Shown: positions 19,653 through 29,402, counted from the first letter of the stretch. The stretch: DNA of 64,000 nt from CAXXOK01 sp963663285 (GCA_963663285.2 CAXXNI010000002.1:1116001-1180000); one strand, 5' to 3'. Numbers and translations: made by a program. Notes: generated by a model not told the origin, from the sequence alone.

Positions 19653-21145
19653 TGGAATTCGTACAGAATATGCCCTTTTTCAGCATCATGCTTTCCATGG
19701 TCAGCGGCATCGTATCCGCCATGCTGCCGCGCCGCGCTGCCAAAGGAATCACGGTGGCACTGAGCGTCGTCGTGCTGGGGCTTAACTTATGGCTATTGAC
19801 TTTTCTGCTTTCCTACGGAAAAAGCTATACCTACATGATGGGGCACTACCCCGCGCCCTGGGGCAACGAATTGCGTGCCGGTTCGCTGGAAGCGCTCATG
19901 GCTGTTGCGCTTAGTTTTGTGATGTTGTTTTCCGTGCTGGGCGGCATCAATAAACTGCAACAGCAGGTTGACAAACAAAAGCAGCATCTGTTTTATGTAA
20001 TGCTGGATTTATCGCTGGCGGCGCTGATGGCGCTGATTTACACCAACGATTTATTTACCGCTTATGTATTTATCGAAATCCTGACGCTGACTTCCTGCAC
20101 GCTGATCATGGCCAGACAAGTCGGCCATTCCATGGTCGCCGCGATGCGGTATATGATTATGAGCCTGTTGGGTTCCGGTTTGTTGCTGCTGGCTATATCG
20201 CTGGTGTATGACCTGACCGGTCATCTGCTGATGGAGAACATCCATTCCTCTATGACCGCGTTGGTAAAAACCGGCGCATATGAACTGCCCATTACAGTTA
20301 TTATCGGCCTGTTCTGTGTTAGCCTTGGCATTAAAAGCGCTATGTACCCCTTTCATCCATGGCTGCCGGATGCTTATGGTTATTCTACACCCGCAGCAAG
20401 CGCTGTATTATCCAGCCTGATCAGCAAGGGTTATATCTTTTTATTGCTTAAAGTATTCTACCGCGTGATCGGGATTGAAGTCGTTATGGCGAACCACGCA
20501 TTGAATCTGCTTTTCGCCTTTGGCATTCTCGGGATGATTTTCGGCAGTCTGTCCGCAATCCGCAGCCATGACTTACGCAGGATGATCGCTTTCAGCTCTG
20601 TAGCACAGATTGGCTATATTTACGCGGGTATCGGTCTGGGTACGGCTGCCGGCATGGTAGCGGCACTGCTGCACCTGATTACGCACTCGCTGGGGAAGAG
20701 CATGTTGTTCCTCTCCGCGCACGGGCTTTCAGATGCATCGAGTGACAGTAAACGCTTTGAAGATCTTCGCGGCGCAGGCTACCGTTACCCGGCAGCCGGA
20801 GCGGCATTCACCATCGGCGCCATGAGCATGGTCGGCGTGCCGATACTGGGCGGTTTTTTCAGCAAAGTGTACTTCGCCAATGCTGCCTTTGCGGTAGGCG
20901 GCGCCAGTATGTGGATTATGCTCAGTGCGCTAGCTATAAGCACACTGCTAAATGCTTTCTACTTTATGCACACTGTGATGACCCTGTACCGGCAGCCTAA
21001 ACATGGCTTTATCGCGCAGCCTTTTACTAAATCCAAGTTGACAACCGTATCACTATGGGCGCTGTTCGCGATGAACGCATGCGTCGGCTTTATTATTCAG
21101 CCGATCATTCAGGTGATTCAGCAGGGATTATCCATTTTCTCGTAA
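19649..21145 (+). CDS. antiporter subunit, MrpD/NuoN-like (first of four)
   Basis: This 498-residue polytopic protein belongs to the proton-translocating MrpA/MrpD/NuoL-M-N family, with about 14 predicted helices. Conserved ion-path residues are visible: Glu in FTAYVFIEILTL (helix 5), Lys in LGIKSAMYPFHPWLPDAY (helix 7) and Lys in GGFFSKVYF (helix 12). It directly follows subunit C, the place of MrpD/MbhH. A 95-base gap then precedes the next antiporter gene, the largest gap in the operon. Confidence 0.92.
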   Translation: MMEFVQNMPFFSIMLSMVSGIVSAMLPRRAAKGITVALSVVVLGLNLWLLTFLLSYGKSYTYMMGHYPAPWGNELRAGSLEALMAVALSFVMLFSVLGGINKLQQQVDKQKQHLFYVMLDLSLAALMALIYTNDLFTAYVFIEILTLTSCTLIMARQVGHSMVAAMRYMIMSLLGSGLLLLAISLVYDLTGHLLMENIHSSMTALVKTGAYELPITVIIGLFCVSLGIKSAMYPFHPWLPDAYGYSTPAASAVLSSLISKGYIFLLLKVFYRVIGIEVVMANHALNLLFAFGILGMIFGSLSAIRSHDLRRMIAFSSVAQIGYIYAGIGLGTAAGMVAALLHLITHSLGKSMLFLSAHGLSDASSDSKRFEDLRGAGYRYPAAGAAFTIGAMSMVGVPILGGFFSKVYFANAAFAVGGASMWIMLSALAISTLLNAFYFMHTVMTLYRQPKHGFIAQPFTKSKLTTVSLWALFAMNACVGFIIQPIIQVIQQGLSIFS

Positions 21146-21240
21146 GCCGGGTATTGATCCTGTTTTCTATATGGTTCTTTTGTATCCCCAATAGCAATGT
21201 ATTCCCTCGGTAAATTGTTTTCTGGAGGCGACTCAGCGGC

Positions 21241-22719
21241 ATGCAAGCAACTTTGTTTATCCTTGTGCCCCTTTTGCCCGCGGCGTGCGCGCTGCTTTGT
21301 TTTCTTCCCCTTTTCCGCAGGCAATGGCTGCGGAATGCCTTTGTCAGCGTTGCTCTCGCGGCTTCCTTTGCCTTGACGCTAAAGCTGTGCCTTTCCGGAG
21401 ATGGTATGCGCACGCTCTTCACGCTGATGGGCAGTTTGCCAATCGTAGCTAAAAGTGATTCCATCAGCCGGTTTTTTGCCCTGCTCATTGCGGGTATGTG
21501 GTTGATTGCGGGTATTTTCTCCTTCGGCTATTTTGCGCATGATGCGAAAGCGCAACGCTATTTCGCCTTCTACCTGCTTACGGAAGCAGCTTTGCTTGCA
21601 TTATGTTTTGCCGGTACGCTGGTGACCATGTACATTTGCTTTGAAACCATGACCCTATGTTCGCTCCCGCTGGTTTTACACAACCAAACGCGGGAAGCCG
21701 TCGCGGCGGGTATTAAATATCTAGTATATTCCATTGCTGGCGCGATGATGGGGCTTTTCGGCATCTTTTTCCTGACAACCCATTCCAGCGGGGTATTCTT
21801 CACAGCAGGCGGTATGCTAAGCCGCAGCGTAATCAGCCAGCAGAACGGAACGCTTTTATGGGTGGTTTTGATTACGGTTATTGGGTTTGGCACCAAGGCA
21901 GGTATGTTTCCCATGCATGGGTGGCTGCCAACGGCTCATCCGGTCGCGCCCGGTCCGGCAAGCGCTGTCCTATCCGGTGTTATTGTAAAAGCAGGCGTCC
22001 TGTGTATTATCCGCGTCCTTTACTTCGCGGTAGGCGCACGGGTATTTAACGGAACATGGGTACAAACTGTCCTGCTATCCCTCTCGTTAACAACCGTTTT
22101 TATGGGTTCCATGCTCGCTCTGGCGGAAAAAAACTTAAAGAAGCGGCTGGCATATTCTACAGTTTCTCAAATCAGTTATATTTTATTCGGGCTCTTTGTC
22201 TGCAACGAGACGGCATTCAGCGGCGCGTTACTGCATATATGGTTCCACAGCATTATGAAAACTACGCTCTTCCTTTGCGCCGGTGCAATCATCCTGCAGA
22301 CTGGAAAAACCCGTGTGGATGAAATGCGCGGCATTGGAAAACGGATGCCCGCAACGCTATGGAGCTTTACATTGGCCGGCGTTGGCTTGGTTGGTATTCC
22401 GCCCTTAACCGGGTTCATTAGCAAGTGGAACTTAGCCAGCGGCGCGCTTGCCAGCAATATAGGCATTTTCAGCTGGCTTGGCCCCGTAGTGTTGTTAATC
22501 AGCGCCCTGCTGACCGCAGGCTATCTGCTCCCGATTAGTATTACGGCCTTTTTCCCGGGCGCGTCCCAAAACGAACTTGCTGCTTCCTATCCAAAGGGAG
22601 AACTGAAACCCGTTATGCTGATCCCGCTGTTGCTGCTTGCGCTGCTTATCATCGTACTTGGTATCTGGCCTGCTCCGCTGCAAAACATGATTAACACAAT
22701 CACTTCTACTCTGCTGTAA
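21241..22719 (+). CDS. antiporter subunit, MrpD/NuoM-like (second of four)
   Basis: This 492-residue membrane protein is of the MrpD/NuoM family. Key residues are Glu in VTMYICFETMTL, Lys in FGTKAGMFPMHGWLPTA and Lys in TGFISKWNL. The loop GPASAVLSGVIVKAG is the family signature after helix 7. The ATG at 21241 lies 12 bases after GGAGG. It resembles the next gene more than the first one, which suggests tandem duplication within the operon. Confidence 0.9.
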   Translation: MQATLFILVPLLPAACALLCFLPLFRRQWLRNAFVSVALAASFALTLKLCLSGDGMRTLFTLMGSLPIVAKSDSISRFFALLIAGMWLIAGIFSFGYFAHDAKAQRYFAFYLLTEAALLALCFAGTLVTMYICFETMTLCSLPLVLHNQTREAVAAGIKYLVYSIAGAMMGLFGIFFLTTHSSGVFFTAGGMLSRSVISQQNGTLLWVVLITVIGFGTKAGMFPMHGWLPTAHPVAPGPASAVLSGVIVKAGVLCIIRVLYFAVGARVFNGTWVQTVLLSLSLTTVFMGSMLALAEKNLKKRLAYSTVSQISYILFGLFVCNETAFSGALLHIWFHSIMKTTLFLCAGAIILQTGKTRVDEMRGIGKRMPATLWSFTLAGVGLVGIPPLTGFISKWNLASGALASNIGIFSWLGPVVLLISALLTAGYLLPISITAFFPGASQNELAASYPKGELKPVMLIPLLLLALLIIVLGIWPAPLQNMINTITSTLL

Positions 22720-22732
22720 AGGAGGCGAACCT

Positions 22733-24184
22733 ATGTTACCGATCGCAATTTTCCTTCCGTTTGCGGGCAGCGCACTTTTATTTGTGCTGCACCCGAAAAA
22801 GCGCGCCGTACGCAACTGGCTCGCCTTTGCCTTTACGCTGGCGGCTTCGATTTGCGCGTTGTTTTCCATGCTGGCTCCGGACAGTCGTTTTACGCTGGTC
22901 ACTTTTTCACAAAGCCTTTCGTTATCCTTCCGTTTGGATGGTCTTGCACGTGTTTTCCTGGGACTAGTCGCTTTCCTTTGGCCTTTTGCCACACTATATG
23001 CCTTTGAGTATATGCAGCATGAAGAACGTGAATATCCATTTTTCGGCTTCTACCTGCTCAGCTTTGGGGTAACCATGGCCATTGCTGCTTCCGCAAACCT
23101 GTTTACCTTGTATATCTTCTATGAACTGCTGACGTTCTCTACGCTGTTTTTAGTAGCTCACGGGTTGAGCGCGCGCAGTATGTATGCCGGGCGTAAGTAC
23201 ATTTACTACTCCCTGGGCGGCGCTGCGTTAGCTTTTATCGCCATGATCGGTGCGCTCCATTATGGCGGCACGACGGATTTTACCTATGGGGGTATTGCCG
23301 CCTTACGCAATGCGCCGGTGCCTACCCTGCTTACGCTGTTTGTGCTGGGCTTCTTGGGTTTTGGCGTAAAAGCCGCCATATTCCCGTTGCATGGGTGGCT
23401 GCCCACCGCAACCGTAGCACCGACGCCGGTAACTGCACTGCTGCACGCGGTTGCTGTTGTTAAGGCTGGCGTTTTCTCCGTTGCCCGCCTTACGTATTTT
23501 GTTTATGGCACGCGTCTGCTTAGCGGCACTTGGGCGCAAACCCTGTGTATCGGTATAGCGCTGATCACCATCCTTTTTGGCAGTACCATGGCAGTTCGGG
23601 AGCAGCATGTAAAGCGAAGGCTGGCATATTCCACCATTTCCAACCTGAGCTATGTGCTTTTCGGTATTCTGCTGATGACGCCGCAGGGTTTCACAGCGGG
23701 GTTGATGCATCTGGTTTTTCATGCAATGATTAAAATCTCCCTCTTTAGCTGTGTCGGCGCATGGATGATTCGTACCGGCAAAGAGTACGTGCAGGACTTG
23801 CGCGGTGTTGGACGGCGGATGCCGTTTATTTTCACAGTATTTGCCTTTTGTGCCATCGAGTTGGTCGGCATCCCCCCCTATATCGGGTTCCAAAGCAAAT
23901 GGGCGCTGGCGACGGCTGGGCTTGGCAGCGGTACAGCCGTTGGCTTTATCGGCGTAGGCGTTTTAATTGTTTCCGCGGTACTTACCGCCATCTATCTGCT
24001 CGTACCGACAGTAACGGCGTTCGCATTACCGCAAAACGACGAAAATGCTCCCACAACACGCAACGATCCCGGATGGCAGATGAAACTGCCGCTGGCGGTT
24101 TTGTGTATTCTCATGCTGGTGCTTGCGTTCGCATCCAAACCACTGGTACAATACCTTACGCTGGTTGCCGGCGGAAAACTGTAA
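22733..24184 (+). CDS. antiporter subunit, MrpD/NuoM-like (third of four)
   Basis: This 483-residue protein is of the same family. Conserved residues are Glu in FTLYIFYELLTF, Lys in FGVKAAIFPLHGWLPTA and Lys in IGFQSKWALA. The gene begins 13 bases after the previous stop behind AAAGGAGG. PTPVTALLHAVAVVKAG replaces the PASALLSG form of its neighbours, which is normal variation for the family. Confidence 0.9.
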   Translation: MLPIAIFLPFAGSALLFVLHPKKRAVRNWLAFAFTLAASICALFSMLAPDSRFTLVTFSQSLSLSFRLDGLARVFLGLVAFLWPFATLYAFEYMQHEEREYPFFGFYLLSFGVTMAIAASANLFTLYIFYELLTFSTLFLVAHGLSARSMYAGRKYIYYSLGGAALAFIAMIGALHYGGTTDFTYGGIAALRNAPVPTLLTLFVLGFLGFGVKAAIFPLHGWLPTATVAPTPVTALLHAVAVVKAGVFSVARLTYFVYGTRLLSGTWAQTLCIGIALITILFGSTMAVREQHVKRRLAYSTISNLSYVLFGILLMTPQGFTAGLMHLVFHAMIKISLFSCVGAWMIRTGKEYVQDLRGVGRRMPFIFTVFAFCAIELVGIPPYIGFQSKWALATAGLGSGTAVGFIGVGVLIVSAVLTAIYLLVPTVTAFALPQNDENAPTTRNDPGWQMKLPLAVLCILMLVLAFASKPLVQYLTLVAGGKL

Positions 24185-24196
24185 AGGAGGCGCGGT

Positions 24197-26263
24197 ATGC
24201 AAGGCGATTTACAACTACTGCTTTCCATTCTATTGCCCATTGCGGCTGCGCCGCTTGCCTATGTCCTGGGACGTTGGCGTAAGGCTGGCGCCATATGGGT
24301 ATTAACGCTGATCTCCGCTGTTTCCGTCGCTTCCTTTTCGGTGCTGTTAAATGCTATACAACAAGGAAACAGCAATTATATTGCCATTGAAGGCATATGT
24401 TCCTTCGGTATTGCCTTTCGAACCGATGGTTTCCGCGCGCTGTATGCGATGATTGCGGGCATCATGTGGCTGATAACATCCATTTACACTTTTGACTTTT
24501 CCAAGGGCATGCGTAACGTGCCGCGTTATGCATTCTTTACACTCATGACACTCGGAGCAACGCTGGGGGTCATTCTATCGGATGACTTGTTTACGCTTTA
24601 CCTCTTTTTTGAAATTATGTCTCTTTGCAGTTATCCCTGGGTTGCGCATCGTGAAACGGCACAGGCTCTGCGCGCAGCTGACAGTTATTTATACATTGCG
24701 ATTATCGGCGGACTATGTATGCTCATGGGCTTATTGCTTTTACCGCAGTCGCTGGTTATCGCACCCTTTGATACGTTTTCCGCTCTTACCCGCCGTATGG
24801 ATTTTGCCGTACTTTGCCTGCCAGCACTGCTTTTATTAATCGGCTTTGGAGCAAAAGCAGGGGCATTTCCGTTGCATGTATGGATGCCGCAAGCCTATCC
24901 GGCGGCGCCCGCTCCTGCCAGCGCACTGCTATCCGGCATGCTCAGTAAGGCCGGTGTTTTTGGCATCATGGTATTAAGTATTAAATTGATGCCGGAAAAT
25001 CTTCCCTGGGGAGAGCTAATCTTCTGGCTTGGCATCGTAACCATGGCCGTCGGCGCTCTGCTGGCATTATTAAGTAACGATTTAAAACGTGTACTGGCTT
25101 GCTCCAGTATGAGCCAGATCGGATTTATTCTCATTGGCGTCGGCTTAACGACGCTGCTTGGCGGCGAGAGTGGTCCTGCGGCCTGGGGAACGATCGGGCA
25201 TATGGTTAATCATTCACTATTCAAACTCTTGTTATTCCTGTGCGCAGGTGCTGTGATGATCAATGCCAACACAACGAATTTGAGCGATATTCGCGGCTTT
25301 GGACGCAGCAAACCAATACTGCATATCGTGTTTTTATCGGCGCTGCTTGGCATTAGCGGCTTACCATATTTCAGTGGATTCGTCAGCAAATCGCTGCTGC
25401 ATGAGAGCCTGAATGAATACATACACCTGCTGACACTGGAAAGCGGCAGCCCGGGTGCATTCGCCACTGCGGAAATGTTGTTTGTCGTAGGCGGCGGAAT
25501 GACGCTTGCCTACATGCTGAAGGTTTATGTATGTGTATTCTGGCAGCTTAATCCTACACGGCAGGCAGAGTATGACGGGATGAAGCGCTACCTCTCCCCC
25601 GTTTCCAAACTTCTTTTACTGCTATGCGGTTCATTGCCGCTGCTGTTAGGCATCATGCCGGAAACGCTGATGGGCGGTATCGGCAAGCTGGCACAAGACT
25701 TTTTCGGCGTACATTATCGTGGCTTTCGGGATATTTTTATTGCAGAGAACATTGTCGGAGCAGTAAAATCTTTCGTAATCGGTTCGCTTGTCTATATTGT
25801 TATTGTCCGGCCATTGTTATCAATTTTAACCAGCGATGGCTACCATGAGTACCCGGATAGCAAGCCCCGCTGGCTTGATTTGGAGAATATGGTATACCGC
25901 CCATTGCTTCGCCTACTCACCTTTATTGGATTGGTTTTGGCACGTGTCTTGGAAAAATCCACTGATACGTTGCTTGTTACTGCCCGGCGTATTTTGCTTC
26001 ACCCCGTAAAGGAGCGTACACCATTACCCGGCAGCAACCGCTTCACATACGCCGTCGGATCGCTATTGGACTTTTTCGTCAAGGTACTCAACTATACCTT
26101 ATGGCGCAAATCCCCCGCACAACCTCATTTTGTCTGTGCTCTGGCTGCCGGTAACGAGGAAGCCAACCGTCAAATCCGTCGCCTCACACGTTCCATCAGT
26201 TTTGGTCTGCTTACGGTATGCCTTGGGCTTTTTGTTACAATCGGCTACCTGTTATTGAATTAA
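24197..26263 (+). CDS. long antiporter subunit, NuoL/MrpA-N-like (fourth of four)
   Basis: At 688 residues this is the longest antiporter-type subunit. It keeps Glu in FTLYLFFEIMSL, Lys in FGAKAGAFPLHVWMPQA and Lys in SGFVSKSLL. Beyond the usual 14-helix core it has about 180 extra residues with an additional helix pair and amphipathic segments, ending in a final helix (LLTVCLGLFVTIGYLL). That recalls the lateral-helix extension of NuoL. It is the last gene of the operon and ends at a strong palindromic terminator. No hydrogenase, ferredoxin or quinone-binding soluble subunit follows. Confidence 0.9.
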   Translation: MQGDLQLLLSILLPIAAAPLAYVLGRWRKAGAIWVLTLISAVSVASFSVLLNAIQQGNSNYIAIEGICSFGIAFRTDGFRALYAMIAGIMWLITSIYTFDFSKGMRNVPRYAFFTLMTLGATLGVILSDDLFTLYLFFEIMSLCSYPWVAHRETAQALRAADSYLYIAIIGGLCMLMGLLLLPQSLVIAPFDTFSALTRRMDFAVLCLPALLLLIGFGAKAGAFPLHVWMPQAYPAAPAPASALLSGMLSKAGVFGIMVLSIKLMPENLPWGELIFWLGIVTMAVGALLALLSNDLKRVLACSSMSQIGFILIGVGLTTLLGGESGPAAWGTIGHMVNHSLFKLLLFLCAGAVMINANTTNLSDIRGFGRSKPILHIVFLSALLGISGLPYFSGFVSKSLLHESLNEYIHLLTLESGSPGAFATAEMLFVVGGGMTLAYMLKVYVCVFWQLNPTRQAEYDGMKRYLSPVSKLLLLLCGSLPLLLGIMPETLMGGIGKLAQDFFGVHYRGFRDIFIAENIVGAVKSFVIGSLVYIVIVRPLLSILTSDGYHEYPDSKPRWLDLENMVYRPLLRLLTFIGLVLARVLEKSTDTLLVTARRILLHPVKERTPLPGSNRFTYAVGSLLDFFVKVLNYTLWRKSPAQPHFVCALAAGNEEANRQIRRLTRSISFGLLTVCLGLFVTIGYLLLN

Positions 26264-26269
26264 CTAATC

Positions 26270-26311
26270 GGCAAACAAAAGCCGCCGGTATACCGGCGGC
26301 TTTTGTTTGCC
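26270..26311. terminator. terminator of the antiporter operon
   Basis: A perfect 42-base palindrome (21-base arms, 26270-26290 and 26291-26311) folds into a very stable hairpin with TTTTGTTT in its 3' arm. It lies 7 bases after the stop codon. Confidence 0.85.
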
Positions 26312-26364
26312 ATAATTCTATGCTCCTGCGAACGTACACATTATATTCCAATAGAATACAAGAA

Positions 26365-26397
26365 AAAGACCATGCTGATAAACTCAACATGGTCTTT
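26365..26397 (-). terminator. rpmE terminator
   Basis: On the minus strand a 10-base stem (26388-26397 with 26365-26374) is followed by TTTTTCTTG. It lies 16 bases after the rpmE stop. Confidence 0.8.
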
Positions 26398-26413
26398 ACG
26401 TTTCTGTATGCAA

Positions 26414-26614
26414 TTAGTCGATTTTGAAACGCTTTTTGAAACGATCCACGCGTCCGCCTGTATCTACCAGCTTCTGCTTGCCGGTAAAGAAAGGATGGCA
26501 CTTGGAGCAGATTTCAACTTTCAGTTCCGATTTCGTAGAACCGGTTTCGAACGTCTCACCGCATACGCAATGGACGGTTGCCTTGCCGTATTTGGGATGG
26601 ATTTTCTCTTTCAT
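26414..26614 (-). CDS. rpmE: 50S ribosomal protein L31 (zinc-binding type)
   Basis: The 66-residue product is ribosomal protein L31, a large-subunit protein at the bridge to the small subunit. It begins MKEKIHPKYG and has the zinc ligands Cys16, Cys18, Cys36 and Cys39 (CVC and CSKC), so it is the zinc-containing (C+) form. The conserved segment CHPFFTGKQKLVDTGGRVDRF is complete. A single-gene transcript is indicated by its own promoter and terminator. Confidence 0.97.
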   Translation of the reverse strand: MKEKIHPKYGKATVHCVCGETFETGSTKSELKVEICSKCHPFFTGKQKLVDTGGRVDRFKKRFKID

Positions 26615-26669
26615 GCAGTTTCACCTCTTTTGCGTATGCCTCTTTGGGTTCTAAAGAACCGCGAAAATT

Positions 26670-26698
26670 AGTGTATCATAGCCGAACAAATTATGCAA
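26670..26698 (-). promoter_or_regulatory. rpmE promoter
   Basis: TTGCAT (26693-26698) and TACACT (26670-26675) are 17 bases apart on the minus strand. The rest of the gene-free stretch 26615-26920 is AT-rich and shows no further feature I can support. Confidence 0.6.
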
Positions 26699-26920
26699 GG
26701 GTTTTTCCGCAAAGTGTTGTGTTTTTTACGATTTTCTTTCGTTCGCATCCACAATCCTTGTTGATTGTTATAAAGCAGCTGACTTTTAATATTAATATAA
26801 GAAAAAGTGTTTTCCCTGCGGTTTATTCCCCATTGCCAATTATATCATACCTTTACAGATCAGTCGATTTTGACAGCATTGATTTGTACGCTCTTTCGTT
26901 GAGCACCCACAAAATACCGC

Positions 26921-27484
26921 CTATTCCTTTGCTTGGTTCCGTTTCCATTCCGGGAAAGGAACAGGCTCCTTCGGATGCGCCTCAAATGTACCGATTTCCT
27001 TTTGCATCCATATCACGCCCAGCCAGCTTCCGTTTTTATACCCCATCCGTAAAAAATGCCCCGTCTGGGTAAACCCCATCGCCCGGTGAAGCGCAAGACT
27101 GGGTTCGTTGTTCTCCGTAATAACACCGTAAACCGTCTGGAATCCCTGCTCTTGCAGTGTATCCAGCAGTTTACCATACAACGCACGTCCCAGCCCCATT
27201 CGTTTGGGCGCGTCCGCAGCCAGATACACCGTACCTTCCACGCCCCAGCGGTAAGCATCGTGGGGGCGTATCTGCCCGCCATATGCAAACCCAACGCTCT
27301 TTCCATCCACCTCGCAAATATAGAACGGGTAGGTTTCCAGCGTGTGGAGTATTTTTTTGCGGTAACTTTCCACATCCGGGTTTTGTGTAGAAAAGGTTAC
27401 ATTCCCATTGTAAACATAATAACCGTACACATCGTGCACGAACTGTGCATCATTTTCGTTTGCAACGCGAATTTGTATTTCCAT
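26921..27484 (-). CDS. GNAT-family N-acetyltransferase, phosphinothricin-acetyltransferase-like
   Basis: This 187-residue protein is a Gcn5-related acetyltransferase. The acetyl-CoA loop is seen as RMGLGRALYGKLLD, and the segments NGNVTFSTQNP, CEVDGKSVGFAYGG and MGFTQTGHFLRMGYKNGSWLGVIWMQK are typical of the phosphinothricin/methionine sulfone acetyltransferase (Pat/YncA) branch. The natural substrate is not predictable; relatives acetylate amino-acid analogues. The start follows GGAAGG, and the gene begins 8 bases after rqcH, so the two are probably co-transcribed. Confidence 0.88.
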   Translation of the reverse strand: MEIQIRVANENDAQFVHDVYGYYVYNGNVTFSTQNPDVESYRKKILHTLETYPFYICEVDGKSVGFAYGGQIRPHDAYRWGVEGTVYLAADAPKRMGLGRALYGKLLDTLQEQGFQTVYGVITENNEPSLALHRAMGFTQTGHFLRMGYKNGSWLGVIWMQKEIGTFEAHPKEPVPFPEWKRNQAKE

Positions 27485-27492
27485 ACTGCTTG

Positions 27493-29244
27493 TTATCCTT
27501 CCGCTGCATTCTGGCTGATGGATACCATCTCTTCCGGCGTGAGGCCAACCAGAATGGTTTTAAAATTTGTATAAGTCACAAACCCGGCTGCCGAACCCGC
27601 CGCTTTTTTTACATATTTCCGCTTGGTATAATCCACCGGCAAGCTTGGATGATTACGCCCTTTGCTGTAATAGGCTGCTACTTTCGCTGCGTACAGCAGG
27701 GTTTCATCCTCCGGTTCCTGCTCGGTTCGGATAATTACGTGCGACCCGGGTATCCCCTGCGCGTGCAGCCACGTTTCATTGCCACGGGCATGCAGTGTCA
27801 GCCGGTCATTTTGCAGAGAGTTTTTTCCCACGAATATTTCGGTTCCATCCGGTGCGGTAAAACGGTAAGGCCGCCCTTCCGGTACTTTTTTACGTTTACG
27901 TGTTTGTGCGTCCGGCCTGACAAATCCGTTTTGCACCAACAGCAAGCGAATTTCCGCTAAATCTGTGGTCGTAGCGCATTTATCCAGATCCTCCAGCGCG
28001 TTTTCCAAAACGCTCAACTCATTTTCAATCTGGCTTAGCTGCTGCCGCGCGTATTGCTGCGCGCCTTTTGCTTTACGATATTTTTTGTAGTACTGCTGCG
28101 CATTTTTAGCCGGTGAAAGCTGCGGTGATAGCGCGATTGTTATCATGCGCTGCTGTGGATCATAATAATCCAGAACCTCCACACTCTCCGCTCCTTTTTT
28201 AACAAGGTGCAGATTAGCAGTGAGCAGTTCGCCGAAAATTCGATTCTGTTCCGCTTTTTCACTTTGTTGCAGTGTTTCCAGCATCATCGCCTGTTTTTTT
28301 TCCAGTCTTGCGATGTTGGACTTTATATGTTTTTGCAACCCGGCGCTGCGCTGACCCATACGCATACGCAGATCGCGCCCCATATAAAACGCATCCATCG
28401 CTTCGCTGAGCGATGCAAATGCTTTCTGCTTTGCGCCTTCGTAGCTCAAATAGGGAAACGGGAAAAAGTCCGTCGCCAGGCCTGCCGCATCCATCACGAC
28501 AACCGGGGCATAAAGTTGCGGCAGCGAGTGGTAAAAAGCAATCAGAGCATGGGCTACTGCTTGAGCATCCAGTTCGCCGCAACGCGTTTTCGGCTCGTAT
28601 CCGATTCGGGCACAAGCCTCCCGCGCGCATACACCCGCCATACCTGCTACCGTATCCATCAGCCCTTTATCCAGCGTACCGGCGAAAGCTGCAAAACGCT
28701 GTGCTGCTGTATCCTCATCCATGGTATTGGGGTCCAGCTTATCCTGCGGCGGCGGCATCACAAATGATACCCCCGGTAAAAGCACCCGCACACGGCTCAT
28801 TTCGCTGTTTACGTGCCGGATACAGTCAATCATTATCCCAGATTCATCAACCAGTGAAAGGTTGCTGTATCGTCCCATAATCTCCAGCACCAGCGTTTTT
28901 TGTACGGGATCGCCTAATTCGCCGATACAATCGAATGTTAGTTTAATAATGCGGTCGCCATGAATCTGCGCAATACTGTGAATTCTTGCGCCTTGCAGAT
29001 GTTTTCGCATCAGCATGCAAAACATGGGCGGTTCCGCCGGATTTTCGTAAGTCTGGGCGGTAAGCTGTGCCCGTGCCTGATTGGCATTTGCGCTTAGCAG
29101 CAGCTTAACATTCTGCCCCTTACTGCGCACGATCATCAGCAGCGTATCGCGCTCCGGTTGGTTCACACGTTCCACCCGGCCGCCTGTCAGCGCAGCATCC
29201 AATTCTCCTGCTATGAAAGAAAGGGTAAATCCATCCATGGGCAT
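27493..29244 (-). CDS. rqcH: RqcH, NFACT-family ribosome quality control protein
   Basis: This protein of about 583 residues is the bacterial Rqc2/NEMF homologue, which binds stalled 50S subunits and adds C-terminal alanine tails to incomplete proteins. The NFACT-N domain starts MDGFTLSFIAGEL and continues through LMRKHLQGARIHSI. A central coiled coil spans about 300-430. The NFACT-R domain near the C-terminus shows FVGKNSLQNDRLT, ARGNETWLHAQGIPGSHVII and YTKRKYVKKAAG. The ATG at 29244 lies behind AAGGAGG; the open frame extends further upstream to 29322 but without a ribosome binding site. It was formerly annotated as fibronectin-binding protein. Confidence 0.93.
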   Translation of the reverse strand: MPMDGFTLSFIAGELDAALTGGRVERVNQPERDTLLMIVRSKGQNVKLLLSANANQARAQLTAQTYENPAEPPMFCMLMRKHLQGARIHSIAQIHGDRIIKLTFDCIGELGDPVQKTLVLEIMGRYSNLSLVDESGIMIDCIRHVNSEMSRVRVLLPGVSFVMPPPQDKLDPNTMDEDTAAQRFAAFAGTLDKGLMDTVAGMAGVCAREACARIGYEPKTRCGELDAQAVAHALIAFYHSLPQLYAPVVVMDAAGLATDFFPFPYLSYEGAKQKAFASLSEAMDAFYMGRDLRMRMGQRSAGLQKHIKSNIARLEKKQAMMLETLQQSEKAEQNRIFGELLTANLHLVKKGAESVEVLDYYDPQQRMITIALSPQLSPAKNAQQYYKKYRKAKGAQQYARQQLSQIENELSVLENALEDLDKCATTTDLAEIRLLLVQNGFVRPDAQTRKRKKVPEGRPYRFTAPDGTEIFVGKNSLQNDRLTLHARGNETWLHAQGIPGSHVIIRTEQEPEDETLLYAAKVAAYYSKGRNHPSLPVDYTKRKYVKKAAGSAAGFVTYTNFKTILVGLTPEEMVSISQNAAEG

Positions 29245-29315
29245 ACCTTCGCCCTCCTTATTGTCATTTCCTGATGATAGCACAAAGCCTTTTCCAGCGC
29301 AATCATACGGCAAGG

Positions 29316-29344
29316 TGGACATTGGAATAGAAACTCAGTATAAT
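29316..29344 (+). promoter_or_regulatory. promoter of rph-rdgB-yfcE
   Basis: TGGACA (29316-29321) and a perfect TATAAT (29339-29344) are separated by 17 bases, about 60 bases before rph. Confidence 0.7.
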
Positions 29345-29402
29345 CAATAGCGAAATCAAGATATAGAGAACCGATGTATGGTTCGGAAGGAAGTGCGTTC
29401 CG

